Source of the DNA: Micromonospora trifolii
GTDB taxonomy: Bacteria > Actinomycetota > Actinomycetes > Mycobacteriales > Micromonosporaceae
DNA length: 64,000 nucleotides
NCBI RefSeq assembly: GCF_022229005.1
Contig: NZ_JAKKFD010000044.1
Coordinates: 248,001-312,000, forward strand
Direction: 5' to 3'
Shown here: positions 54,375 through 62,881 of the stretch, in pieces
Position numbering within the stretch: position 1 is the stretch's first letter
How the letters are laid out: each line of letters begins with the position of its first letter
Notes under the pieces: generated by a model
Seen by the model: the letters and a program-made list of their open reading frames with translations, nothing else
Databases searched by the model: none
What the model was told of the DNA's origin: nothing
Program-made: the position numbers and the translations under genes

Positions 54375-56269
54375 CACGCCTCGTCAGGTACGCCGAGCCC
54401 CTCCCCGCCTCCGGAGGGATAGACGCGCGGTCGGTGCGTCGGACCCTCGGCACCTACTCCATGGACTTCTGGGAGCTGTTCCTGCGTGAAACGCTGCAGA
54501 ACAGCTGGGACGCCGCCACCGGGGACCGACCCGTCCACTTCTGCATCGACGGATGGCGCCTGACCACAGCGCAACTGCAGAACCTGCGCCTTCTCCTTCC
54601 CGGGGCCGACCTGGACGCACCGGAGCTCAGGGTCCTGACGGTCACCGACACCGGGACACGCGGACTCGGCGGGCCCACCCGGGCCGACCGGGTGGGCGAG
54701 GACGACCCCCGGGATTTCGTCGACCTCGTCCGCAACGTCGGACGGCACCCCGACAAGGGATTCGCGGGGGGAACCTACGGCTACGGCAAGGCCGTCCTGT
54801 TCGAGGCGAGCAACATCGGCACGGTGGTGATGTTCACCCGGGTCAGAACCACCACGGGTGTCCAGTGCCGGCTGATCGGCATGTCCCTCACCGACCCCTA
54901 CCGGGCCGAGCGACGTCAGTACACCGGACGCCACTGGTGGGGGGTCCCCGACAACGCCGTCGGTGTGGAGCCCGTCACCGGCCCGACGGCCGAGCGGATG
55001 GCCCGGGCACTCGGACTGACACGCCTGCCCGAGGACAGCACCGGCACCTCCATCATGGTCATCGCTCCCCGCACCGAACAGGAGCGCCTGGCCGAGGTGA
55101 TCGCCGTGATGGCCGACACCGCGACCAGGTACGCGTGGGCCAACGTCGTCGCGCAGGGAAACCACGGCCCCGGCCTCAGGTTGCAGTTCACCTCCGACGG
55201 CTCCCGGATCGATCTTCCGGACCCGGGCACCGATGCGCGACTGCGGTACTTCGTCGAGGCGCACCGGTACTGCCGCGCCGTGTTCCAGGGCGCGGCAGAA
55301 GACCACCCCTGGCCCTGGACGGTCCAGGAGATCGTCGGCAGCCGTCCCGAGCAACGTCTCGGCGTCCTGGCATGGCGGACGTACCGGGCAGGCGACTCAG
55401 GTAACCACGCCCGACCACCCGCCGAGATCGCTCTCCTGCGCAGACCCGGCCTCGTCGTCGAATACCGCACCGTCGCCGCGGACCCGTTCGGACACGCCAT
55501 CAGCGGCGTGTTCATCGCCGACCCCGAACTCGATGAGGATTTCGCCCGCGCCGAACCACCGACACACGACAGGTGGCAGCCGCGGCTGGCACAACGGCAA
55601 CGCTACGCCCGCAACCCGGTCAGCCAGGCCCTCCAGCGCATCGACCGGATCTTCAAGGAGCGTCGGGCGGGAAACGGGACCGCACCCACCACCGAGGCCG
55701 TGACAGGGGTGTCACGACTCGCGAACGTCCTCGGCGCACTGCTCGACAGCCAGGCCGGAGGCACCGACTCCCGCATCCCGGTCGGGCAGGCCAACCCGGT
55801 GCCCCACCCGCCGTCGAATGCATCGGGAACACCGGCACCACCCGCCGGCACGCCGACACCCGGCACCGGGAGCAACGGCCAGCAGCAGGGCCCCCCGGGG
55901 CAGGGCCGAAGACCGCGCTCCGCGCGGGGTCTGACCCTGAATTTCCATCCCCGGGCCCGGCCGGCCCTGCTGGCCGACGGTTCCCGCGCGGTCGAGTTCG
56001 ACATCGACCTCACCGGAAATCCCGGCGCACCGCTGACCCTCACCGCCCAGCCCCTGGTCGCGGTAGCGGACGGCACACCCGAGCCAGCCGACGAGACCAC
56101 CCCCGTCAACGTCGTGCACTGGCGAGACCGGGACAGCGGAATCCTCACGCCAGGTCCACGCCTGACCCTGACCGCCGAGACGTCGGAACACTGGACCGTC
56201 ACGCTCACCCAACCGGCTGATGCCGCCGTCACCGTCCGGGTGAGCCAGGAGGAGGTGGGACCGCAGTGA
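54371..56269 (+). CDS. Second GHKL-type ATPase of the Z1 operon
   Basis: 632 aa. The N-terminal GHKL motifs are distinct from the MORC protein: N-box FLRETLQNSWDAATG, G1 VTDTGTRGLGG, G2 GGTYGYGKAVLFEAS. A mixed alpha/beta middle domain follows (RLPEDSTGTSIMVIAPRT). A Pro/Gly-rich linker (~residues 475-520) leads to a C-terminal beta-sandwich-like segment (VEFDIDLTGNPGAPLTL). The system therefore encodes two unlike GHKL ATPases, this one and the MORC protein. No kinase H-box or transmembrane region is seen, so it is not a two-component kinase. The exact family is not known to me. Confidence 0.75.
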   Translation: MTRLVRYAEPLPASGGIDARSVRRTLGTYSMDFWELFLRETLQNSWDAATGDRPVHFCIDGWRLTTAQLQNLRLLLPGADLDAPELRVLTVTDTGTRGLGGPTRADRVGEDDPRDFVDLVRNVGRHPDKGFAGGTYGYGKAVLFEASNIGTVVMFTRVRTTTGVQCRLIGMSLTDPYRAERRQYTGRHWWGVPDNAVGVEPVTGPTAERMARALGLTRLPEDSTGTSIMVIAPRTEQERLAEVIAVMADTATRYAWANVVAQGNHGPGLRLQFTSDGSRIDLPDPGTDARLRYFVEAHRYCRAVFQGAAEDHPWPWTVQEIVGSRPEQRLGVLAWRTYRAGDSGNHARPPAEIALLRRPGLVVEYRTVAADPFGHAISGVFIADPELDEDFARAEPPTHDRWQPRLAQRQRYARNPVSQALQRIDRIFKERRAGNGTAPTTEAVTGVSRLANVLGALLDSQAGGTDSRIPVGQANPVPHPPSNASGTPAPPAGTPTPGTGSNGQQQGPPGQGRRPRSARGLTLNFHPRARPALLADGSRAVEFDIDLTGNPGAPLTLTAQPLVAVADGTPEPADETTPVNVVHWRDRDSGILTPGPRLTLTAETSEHWTVTLTQPADAAVTVRVSQEEVGPQ

Positions 56270-57156
56270 GCGCCCCCATCAGCGCGGGTTACCTGACCCC
56301 GGCCGAGGAGCGGATCCAGTCCGGAACCGTGACGGTCACCTCTGCGCAGGGCACACCCGTTGCCGAAGGCCAGCCGGTACCGGACTGGGACTACTTCACC
56401 GACCTCACCGCGACCTGGCCTCTGCACGTCGACCTGCCCGGAGTGCTCCAGGACTGCGGCCTGTCATCCGACGCCACCGTGACCTGTTTCGTCACCTGGC
56501 ACAGCAGCAGCACCAACCGCCGCGGCAACTCCCCTCCCGCCAGACTCACCGACGGCGGGAACCAGCTGATCGTCGTGATCCCGGGAACCGAGATCGGCGG
56601 GAACCTCACCGTCACCGCCCGGATGGTCCTGGCCGCCCCTGATCCTGCACCGACCTCCCCGCTCGCCGCCACCCTGCCCGGCGCCATCCTCTGGCAGAAC
56701 CGACGGCGCTTCACCCTGGAAGGCAGCGGCAGCCGATTCCCCGTCGTGGCCACGAGCTTCGCCGACAGCGGGCTGGCCGAGGGACGCCGCTCGCTGTGGT
56801 ACCTGTCCTGCACCCCGGACCTCGACGGCTCCGACACCGGCAGCATCCGGCTGTACCTCAACACGGACCACCCCGCGATCACCACGATGCTCAACCAACC
56901 GGACGCGGAGACCTCCCGGACCCTCGCCGACATGCTCCGGCACGATGTCGTCCGTCAGCTCATCCAGACGGCACTGCGGTGCGAGGACCTCCAGGACGAC
57001 CACGACCACGGCGAAGGCACACTCGGAGAGCTCTTCATCAACCTGACACGCCGATACTTCCCCGACCGGTCACTCTCCGACCTACGCAGTCAACACCGCA
57101 GTGACCCGGGTGAGCTGGAGGCGGTCATCCAAGGTCTGGACCGGGTCCTCGCATGA
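56266..57156 (+). CDS. Uncharacterised protein of the Z1 operon (296 aa)
   Basis: GTG start overlapping the upstream stop by 4 nt and itself overlapped by the next gene. The N-terminal ~170 residues are beta-rich (TWPLHVDLPGVLQDC, ATVTCFVTWHSSSTNRRG, ILWQNRRRFTLEG); the C-terminal ~100 are helical (DMLRHDVVRQLIQTALRCED, LFINLTRRYFPD). No catalytic motif, signal peptide or membrane segment. Probably a structural or adaptor subunit of the complex. I do not recognise a named domain. Confidence 0.75.
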   Translation: MSAPISAGYLTPAEERIQSGTVTVTSAQGTPVAEGQPVPDWDYFTDLTATWPLHVDLPGVLQDCGLSSDATVTCFVTWHSSSTNRRGNSPPARLTDGGNQLIVVIPGTEIGGNLTVTARMVLAAPDPAPTSPLAATLPGAILWQNRRRFTLEGSGSRFPVVATSFADSGLAEGRRSLWYLSCTPDLDGSDTGSIRLYLNTDHPAITTMLNQPDAETSRTLADMLRHDVVRQLIQTALRCEDLQDDHDHGEGTLGELFINLTRRYFPDRSLSDLRSQHRSDPGELEAVIQGLDRVLA

Positions 57157-57959
57157 GCCGGCTGCACGTCTACCCGCGGTTGCCGGCACCCGTCGCGGAG
57201 CAACTGCTCACCGTCCACACCGGCCGGGACCTCCTCGAACTGCGGACACTGTCGGCCACCGCCGACCCCCGCACCACCTGGTACCCGACTGCCCCCTACC
57301 GGGTGCCGGAGGACGACCTGCGAGCCCTGCAACAGACCGTCCGCGCCATCGCCACGGAGGCACACTGGCCGGCACCGTTGAGCAAGACGAGCGGCACGGC
57401 CTTCGACCGGCTGCTGGCGCCGGCCCTGTACCGGCAGATGACCATCGTGCCCGCCGATGCGGCGAGCGAGGAGGTCTGGTCATTCCTCAGCCTGGTCCTC
57501 CTGCCGGATGTCGCGCTCTGGCGATGGCCCAACCCGCTACGCCGGCCCGGATACGAACGCATCATCGGCCGCCCCCGTAACGTATTCCGACGCCTGTGGG
57601 CCCGCATCCACAGCCTCGGCGAGGACGTCGGAGCCCAACTCTACGAAGACGAGGCCGTCGCGATCCTCGAACGCCCCACGCTCGGTGCGCATCCACGCGT
57701 CGCCCGCGCCATCGCCCACGCTCACCTGACCACCGCCGGGGAAGCCGGCACCGCACGGACCGACATCCTGCGGATCACCGCCCGCAGACTCCGGCGACTC
57801 GCGGTCGTGGTCAGCCTCGAATCGCTCGACGACGCTCAACTGGCAGACCTGATGAGGAGATACACGAAGGAAGCCATCGACCAGTTGCAGTCCGAGCGGA
57901 CCACGAGCACGTACCGGCCCGTCCCCACGCAAGTGCAAGCGAGGTCAGGAGCAAGGTAG
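57153..57959 (+). CDS. DUF6339-like protein, last gene of the Z1 operon (268 aa)
   Basis: ATG overlapping the previous stop by 4 nt. A soluble, mainly helical protein with a conserved-looking core (LVLLPDVALWRWPNPLR, NVFRRLWARIHSLGEDVG) and a C-terminal helical tail. It resembles proteins I know as DUF6339, which I recall near Z1/DUF4420 genes in actinobacteria, but the assignment is tentative. No catalytic motif seen. It ends the run of overlapping genes. Confidence 0.7.
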   Translation: MSRLHVYPRLPAPVAEQLLTVHTGRDLLELRTLSATADPRTTWYPTAPYRVPEDDLRALQQTVRAIATEAHWPAPLSKTSGTAFDRLLAPALYRQMTIVPADAASEEVWSFLSLVLLPDVALWRWPNPLRRPGYERIIGRPRNVFRRLWARIHSLGEDVGAQLYEDEAVAILERPTLGAHPRVARAIAHAHLTTAGEAGTARTDILRITARRLRRLAVVVSLESLDDAQLADLMRRYTKEAIDQLQSERTTSTYRPVPTQVQARSGAR

Positions 57960-58074
57960 CCCACCAGAACGGGAACTGGCTGTTGCGAGAGGATCTCCGT
58001 ACTGCCCGTACGGTCCTCGATGGTGGTCCGTTCGAAGGTCGAACAGGACGTGTGCAGGTGTCACGCTGGCGGGC

Positions 58075-58389
58075 ATGGCGAGCGAGCAACGGCAGCAGTG
58101 GGTCCTCATGGCACGTGCAGCGCTGATCATCGCCGCGATGCGAAGGTCGCTGCTCACCTATGGCGAGCTGGGACATGCCATCGGCATGGCCGGCATCGAT
58201 CTGCGGAATCAGATGCGCCACGTTCTGGCCCAGGTCGCCGAGGAGTGCATCGCCGCGGGAGAGCCGTCCTTGCCCGCGTTGGTTGTCAATGCCACCACCG
58301 GGCAGCCGGGCGCCGGCTGGGTCGACGGAGCGGTCCGTTGGCACGCGGAGGTGCAACAGCTGTTCCGGCACTGGAACCCACCTCGTTGA
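58075..58389 (+). CDS. Small conserved-looking protein (104 aa)
   Basis: The N-terminal half looks like a small winged-helix or helical DNA-associated module (RSLLTYGELGHAIGMAG) and the second half has LPALVVNATTGQPGAGWVDG followed by a Trp-rich end (WHAEVQQLFRHWN). The 'TYGEL...LVVN..TG.PG.G' arrangement is familiar from short proteins beside restriction and phage genes, but I cannot name the family. It lies ~115 bp after the Z1 operon on the same strand and may be a regulator or accessory factor. Confidence 0.65.
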   Translation: MASEQRQQWVLMARAALIIAAMRRSLLTYGELGHAIGMAGIDLRNQMRHVLAQVAEECIAAGEPSLPALVVNATTGQPGAGWVDGAVRWHAEVQQLFRHWNPPR

Positions 58390-58783
58390 AGCGGCATGCC
58401 GCCGGCGCGGAAGGGCGGCGTCGGGCCGCGTTCGCCCCCAGCCCTGCACCGTTCGGGCTGACGCACTGCGTCTGGCAACAGAAGAGAAGGCGGCCTCCTG
58501 GGGTTACGCCCGCATCAGCGGCCCTTCTTCGTACTGTCGTAACGGTCGGATCCGAGGGACGCACCCCGTATTGCCGTCCGCACGCATCGCGATCGTGTCG
58601 ATGGTTGCCTGAACAGGCGCCAGGTGCACGGACACGATCAAGCAGTGGCGTTTCGTCACTGATCGTTATCGGCAGCCAGGGTTTCCGGGGGTGAACCACG
58701 GGCAGGCCGACAGGCCAGCGCAGGGTCCGACCGCGCCCCGCTCCCCCACCGTCGGGGACGTCCCGTCACCAGAAGAACAGCGG
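58390..58783. other. Intergenic stretch between convergent defence operons
   Basis: No supported gene. Frames on both strands are short or of low-complexity Arg/Pro/Ser composition. It separates the rightward Z1 operon A from the leftward operon B and leads into the hairpin at 58784. Confidence 0.45.
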
Positions 58784-58824
58784 GCCTACCCCGCCGCCGC
58801 GGGGTTCGTGCCGGCGGGGTAGGC
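58784..58824. terminator. Strong 13-bp inverted repeat, likely bidirectional terminator
   Basis: GCCTACCCCGCCG and CGGCGGGGTAGGC pair perfectly over 13 bp around a 15-nt loop. It lies between the ends of two convergent gene groups (58389 on +, 58965 on -). There is no T-run, as is common for high-GC actinobacterial terminators. Confidence 0.6.
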
Positions 58825-58832
58825 AGGAGGGC

Positions 58833-58991
58833 ATGCGGGTGGTGGGAACGCCTGGAGCAGCCACGAGTCCGTACGGGATGCCGCAGTTCGAGCAGATCGC
58901 GGCGGACCTGGTGGGCGGGATGGCCGGTGAGTGCGCTGAGCTCGTGCACCTGCCAGACGTTCAACTATTCAGCATCGACAACGATGGCTGA
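58833..58991 (+). CDS. Possible 52-aa ORF overlapping the 3' end of Z1 copy B
   Basis: ATG 58833 sits only 2 nt after GGAGG; GTG codons at 58839 and 58842 have better spacing. The frame reads an amphipathic peptide (MPQFEQIAADLVGGMAGEC, then LVHLPDVQLFSIDNDG) and ends 27 bases inside the convergent Z1 gene. It might be a small regulator or a gene fragment; chance is quite possible. Confidence 0.22.
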   Translation: MRVVGTPGAATSPYGMPQFEQIAADLVGGMAGECAELVHLPDVQLFSIDNDG

Positions 58992-61898
58992 TTCATCGGC
59001 ACTGTTGTGTGTCTGCCATTTTATCAACTTGCCGCTGGATGGCATCGTGCTCATGGGCGTCACAAGCTGGAAGGCCAGGGTGACAAGGCCGTCATTGACG
59101 GACCGGGCATCCGGAACGTCCGCTTCGACATTCGGATAGACGATGATGGCGCCGGTGGCGGGGGCATACAGTCGATCAGCTTCCGGGTCGGAAACTGGCG
59201 TTGCGAGTCCTGCGATTCTGCTGGCAGCGTTGCGGTGCCTCGATTCACTGACGGCGCTGAGCGAACCGGTCGACGTCCTGACCCGACGGAAGATGCTGAA
59301 CGGTCCCTGATCATGGATCGTCCGGAGACTTTCATCCGAGACCTGGTGGGGAAAGATGATCAACCAGCGTTTCAGCTGCTCAGGACTGAGGCCGCTGAGC
59401 CACGTCAGCTCCGGCTTGAAGGTATCTGCAGACAGCCATTTGAGGGATCTGAGCACCTCGACAACATCGCGGTGATCCATCTCGGCGATGCGCGCGGAGT
59501 AGGACTTGCCGGTGTCCTGAATCGTCGACACACCGGCTACCTTGGACGCGCGCACGGTCTTGAACCGAACCGTTGTCGTGGCGGCGGACAGTACGGGAAG
59601 CCACGCCGCAGCGTTGGCGCGGGTCTTCTCGTCCCCCGCACGGGAGCCAGGGTTCGGGTATGCGACCGGCTCCATCGGTTCGCCCGGCGAGCTCTTCTCG
59701 ACCAGCGTCGCATTCCACATCTTGTTCCGGCCGGTCGGTCTGAGGTCGGGACGGTGCTGTGCGATGAGCGGTGGAATCTGCCGCGGAGTTATCTGTCGTT
59801 CTCCGTCGGTCGGTTGCGAGTAGCGCCGAAGCTCCGCTCGGAGATACTCCTCGTCCTTGCACGCCGCGGCGAACATCTCGTGGAGTTCCTCTGTCGTGTA
59901 GATGCGGACGAGGTCGCGGAATCCTGGCCGGAAGCCGAACCAGCGACCCATCTGCATGAGGGTGTCGACCTGCTTGGTCACGCGTCGGTAGTAGGTGACG
60001 GTGAGGCCTTCGACGGTGAAGCCGCGGGCGAGGCTGTTGCCGCCGACAAGGATCCGCCAGATCGGCCGCATGTCGAAGTCGAGGCTCTCCTGCTGTCGTT
60101 CGAGGTCCTTGTCGCTGTTGACCACGATGACCGGTCCGCTACTTTGATCAGGTGGGCTGATCTTGTCGAGGGCGGCCGCGATGTCGGGCCGCAGGTCATC
60201 GAAGTTAGCCGGCGTCGGCAGGTCGGTACCCGATGCGACGCTGACGCGCAGGACATCCTCTTCGTAGAGGGCCCGCAGACGGGCCAGACCCGCGGGTGCG
60301 CGGTACTGGCCGCTGTTCCACATGGCGTTGATGACGTCGGCAGTGTCGCGGTGCACCGCCTTGGACATGGCCTCGTGCACGAGCATGGTGTGGTGCTGGT
60401 AGGAGGCGTGCCCGTGGCGCTGACGGTGGAGCTTCACCGCGCCTGTCAGCAGGTACATGTCGAGCGGGGTCCGCAGGTCGGTATCCTGCGGCTCCTCGTC
60501 GAGCAGCCGTACGTGCCGCAACTCCTGGGAGCTCTCGAACGTGCGCTCCGACAGCGGGATGTCGGTGTCGAAATCGTGGAAGTCCTCGGCGCCCATGTAG
60601 GCGACGGGGCGGGCCAGGGAGACGAGGAAGTCGCGCGGGAAGATGTCCTCGACGTCGGACGGATCAACGAAGACGTTGGCGTACGGCGTCGCGGTGTACC
60701 CGACGTACTGGGCCCGCGGCATCATGGACAGCAGCTGGCCGATGAGCCGGTTGATCGCTGTGCGGTCCTTGCTGTCCTGTGTCCACTGCTTCGGGCTGGT
60801 CGTGTTGACCGAGGCCTGGTCGGACTCGTCGTCGATGATGAGGACCGGCACCTCGCCGAGCCGTTCCCTGATCCGACCGAGGTCCGCGACGAGGTCCTGC
60901 AGGACGGTCTTGTTCTTCTTGGCAACCACGAGCCGGGCGTCGCTGGTGTAGAGGTTGACCGGTGCGAACAGGGGATGGGTGCGTTCGCGGCGGGGGAAGT
61001 CCAGCGCCATGAATCCCTGGCGTAGGCGCCGGTAGTCCCATCCGCGGGTGCTGAGGCGCCGGATGTCGGGGTATCCGATGTCCGACGGGCGCCCACCATG
61101 ACGGACGAAGCGGTCCTTTTCCCAGTCCGTGTCGTCCTGGTATTCGTGGCCCCTGCTGTCGTGAGCGGAGATCTCCTGCTCCAGGTTTTCCCGGCCCACG
61201 AGTTCGATGTCGAGACGACGCTGCGTCTGGGCGCGCAGCATGTTGGTGGTACCGGTGAGGACGATGACGAGCCGGTAGCCGGCATCGACGGCTTTCGCGA
61301 TGACGCCGGTGAAGTTCGCGGTCTTGCCGCTCTGTACGTAACCGACCACGAGGCCCTTGGCCTGGTAGGCGACCTCGCGGGTCGGGTCGGACAGGCGCCT
61401 GACGACATCTTCCGTGGCGTGGTCCAGTCCGGCGACGACGCCGGCGTCCCAGCCCTTGTTCAACAGATACCTGCGGTAGTGCGACCAGTAGAAGTCACGC
61501 TCGCCCCGTCGCTCCGCAGTGCGCCATTCCTCCCAGTCGTCAGCGATGACGATGGGCGCGGTGGCGTGCGGGAAGAGGCTTGCCACCAGATGCTGCGTCG
61601 CGGGGTCCAGCTGCAGCGTGGACACGATCGCTGAACGTCGCTCCGAGGTGTTGCGTGCCGTGCCTGCGGCCCACACCGCATCCGAGTCCACGTGGTCCCA
61701 ACCGGCCAGCACCTGCGCGAACTGCTGACGTAACGCATCCTCGGGCCCGGCCGACTGCAGATGCGCGAGCAGGGCCGCTCCGTCGGTGAGACTCTGATCG
61801 TTGCCGAACATCGCGGCGACGGGATGGATGGGCATCGGACCGCTGCGCTGCATGCCGTCGAGGGCTGAGCCGTAGGCGAGAGTGACCGTGTCGCTCAT
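58965..61898 (-). CDS. Z1-family SF2 helicase/endonuclease-type ATPase (copy B)
   Basis: 977 aa. ATG 61898 overlaps the stop of the DUF4420 gene (ATGA), which fixes the start. Z1 motifs: Walker A GYVQSGKTANF, Walker B VLIIDDESDQASVN, GYTATPYANVF, and GGNSLARGFTVEGLTV with LMQMGRWFGFRPG. It is longer than copy A, with a distinct N-terminal ~180 residues. It is the last of three overlapping genes on the minus strand. Expected to be the DNA-remodelling motor of a MORC/DUF4420/Z1 system. Confidence 0.9.
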   Translation of the reverse strand: MSDTVTLAYGSALDGMQRSGPMPIHPVAAMFGNDQSLTDGAALLAHLQSAGPEDALRQQFAQVLAGWDHVDSDAVWAAGTARNTSERRSAIVSTLQLDPATQHLVASLFPHATAPIVIADDWEEWRTAERRGERDFYWSHYRRYLLNKGWDAGVVAGLDHATEDVVRRLSDPTREVAYQAKGLVVGYVQSGKTANFTGVIAKAVDAGYRLVIVLTGTTNMLRAQTQRRLDIELVGRENLEQEISAHDSRGHEYQDDTDWEKDRFVRHGGRPSDIGYPDIRRLSTRGWDYRRLRQGFMALDFPRRERTHPLFAPVNLYTSDARLVVAKKNKTVLQDLVADLGRIRERLGEVPVLIIDDESDQASVNTTSPKQWTQDSKDRTAINRLIGQLLSMMPRAQYVGYTATPYANVFVDPSDVEDIFPRDFLVSLARPVAYMGAEDFHDFDTDIPLSERTFESSQELRHVRLLDEEPQDTDLRTPLDMYLLTGAVKLHRQRHGHASYQHHTMLVHEAMSKAVHRDTADVINAMWNSGQYRAPAGLARLRALYEEDVLRVSVASGTDLPTPANFDDLRPDIAAALDKISPPDQSSGPVIVVNSDKDLERQQESLDFDMRPIWRILVGGNSLARGFTVEGLTVTYYRRVTKQVDTLMQMGRWFGFRPGFRDLVRIYTTEELHEMFAAACKDEEYLRAELRRYSQPTDGERQITPRQIPPLIAQHRPDLRPTGRNKMWNATLVEKSSPGEPMEPVAYPNPGSRAGDEKTRANAAAWLPVLSAATTTVRFKTVRASKVAGVSTIQDTGKSYSARIAEMDHRDVVEVLRSLKWLSADTFKPELTWLSGLSPEQLKRWLIIFPHQVSDESLRTIHDQGPFSIFRRVRTSTGSLSAVSESRHRNAASRIAGLATPVSDPEADRLYAPATGAIIVYPNVEADVPDARSVNDGLVTLAFQLVTPMSTMPSSGKLIKWQTHNSADESAIVVDAE

Positions 61899-62881
61899 TG
61901 CAGCTCCTGTCGTCCTGCCGAGACCGCGATCCGCAGAGGTTCGGGTGCGGGGTCGGTGCTTCTGCCGGTCAGGTCGAGTCTGTACCGGATGTCGGTGATG
62001 CGGCTGAGGTCCACACCGGCGGCCCTCATCAGGTCCCCGGTCAGCCGGGGGAAGGTGTCGGCGACCCTGTACAGCGCCGGTTCGGAACGGAGCCTCCAGC
62101 GTTGCAGGGGTCCCGCGGCGAAGCGGCTCCGCCACCCCGCCCGCCGTACGAGGTCTTCGAAGTTTTCGCGCTGGCCACCCGCCGGCATCATCTGCCGTAC
62201 GTGGTCGACCAGCTCGGCGAGGGTTCTGCCGCCGCTACCGGCTTTCGTGATCTGTTGCGACAGCAGCCAGAGCTGCCGGTCACCTGTCGGTTGCAGCTGG
62301 CCGACCGATGAGATCCGGTGAATTCGTCGCTCCCCCGCCGTGGTTTTCACCTCGACATCGACATCGGGCAGGCCGAAGTCATGTTCCTCCGTACCGCCGC
62401 GCCAGGCGGCGATCGCCGCGTCGGGTGAGATGGTGGCTGCCAGCCCTGCGACCAGGCAGAGCTCGCCGATGAGGCCTGTCTCCACTTCTCTCGTCAGCGT
62501 GTCCTCGGGCCTGATCAGGTGGCCGATGTGGCGCAGCGTCTCGAGGAGCGCGGCGCTGAGGGGCAGCCCGTCGAGCTGCGCCCGGTCGGCCACCCCGCAC
62601 AGCACGGGGTAGGCATCGGCGAAGAGGCGGGGATCATGGACGGCGATTTCGATCAGGCGGTTGGCTCCGTCGTGCACGAGGGTCGTGCTGACGTGCTCCA
62701 GGCCGGTGGGAGCGGGGGTCTCGTTGCCGCGGGCGGGGCCGCGGAGACCGATCCGGTGGTTCGCCGGATCGGTGAAGAGTATGACTCTCGGCGTGCCGTC
62801 GACGGGGTGCTCCATCGGCACCCCGGTCGCTACGTATGCCGCGAAGCCCTCACCACTGAGATGCCGGTCCGGGCTGGTCAC
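61895..62881 (-). CDS. PD-(D/E)XK motif protein, DUF4420 (copy B)
   Basis: 328 aa. The nuclease motif is HDFGLPDVDVEVKTTAGE, giving D and ExK, preceded by LIGELCLVAGLA. It has the same layout as copy A but low identity by eye. It overlaps both neighbours by 4 nt. It is the presumed nuclease subunit of operon B. Confidence 0.87.
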   Translation of the reverse strand: MTSPDRHLSGEGFAAYVATGVPMEHPVDGTPRVILFTDPANHRIGLRGPARGNETPAPTGLEHVSTTLVHDGANRLIEIAVHDPRLFADAYPVLCGVADRAQLDGLPLSAALLETLRHIGHLIRPEDTLTREVETGLIGELCLVAGLAATISPDAAIAAWRGGTEEHDFGLPDVDVEVKTTAGERRIHRISSVGQLQPTGDRQLWLLSQQITKAGSGGRTLAELVDHVRQMMPAGGQRENFEDLVRRAGWRSRFAAGPLQRWRLRSEPALYRVADTFPRLTGDLMRAAGVDLSRITDIRYRLDLTGRSTDPAPEPLRIAVSAGRQELQ

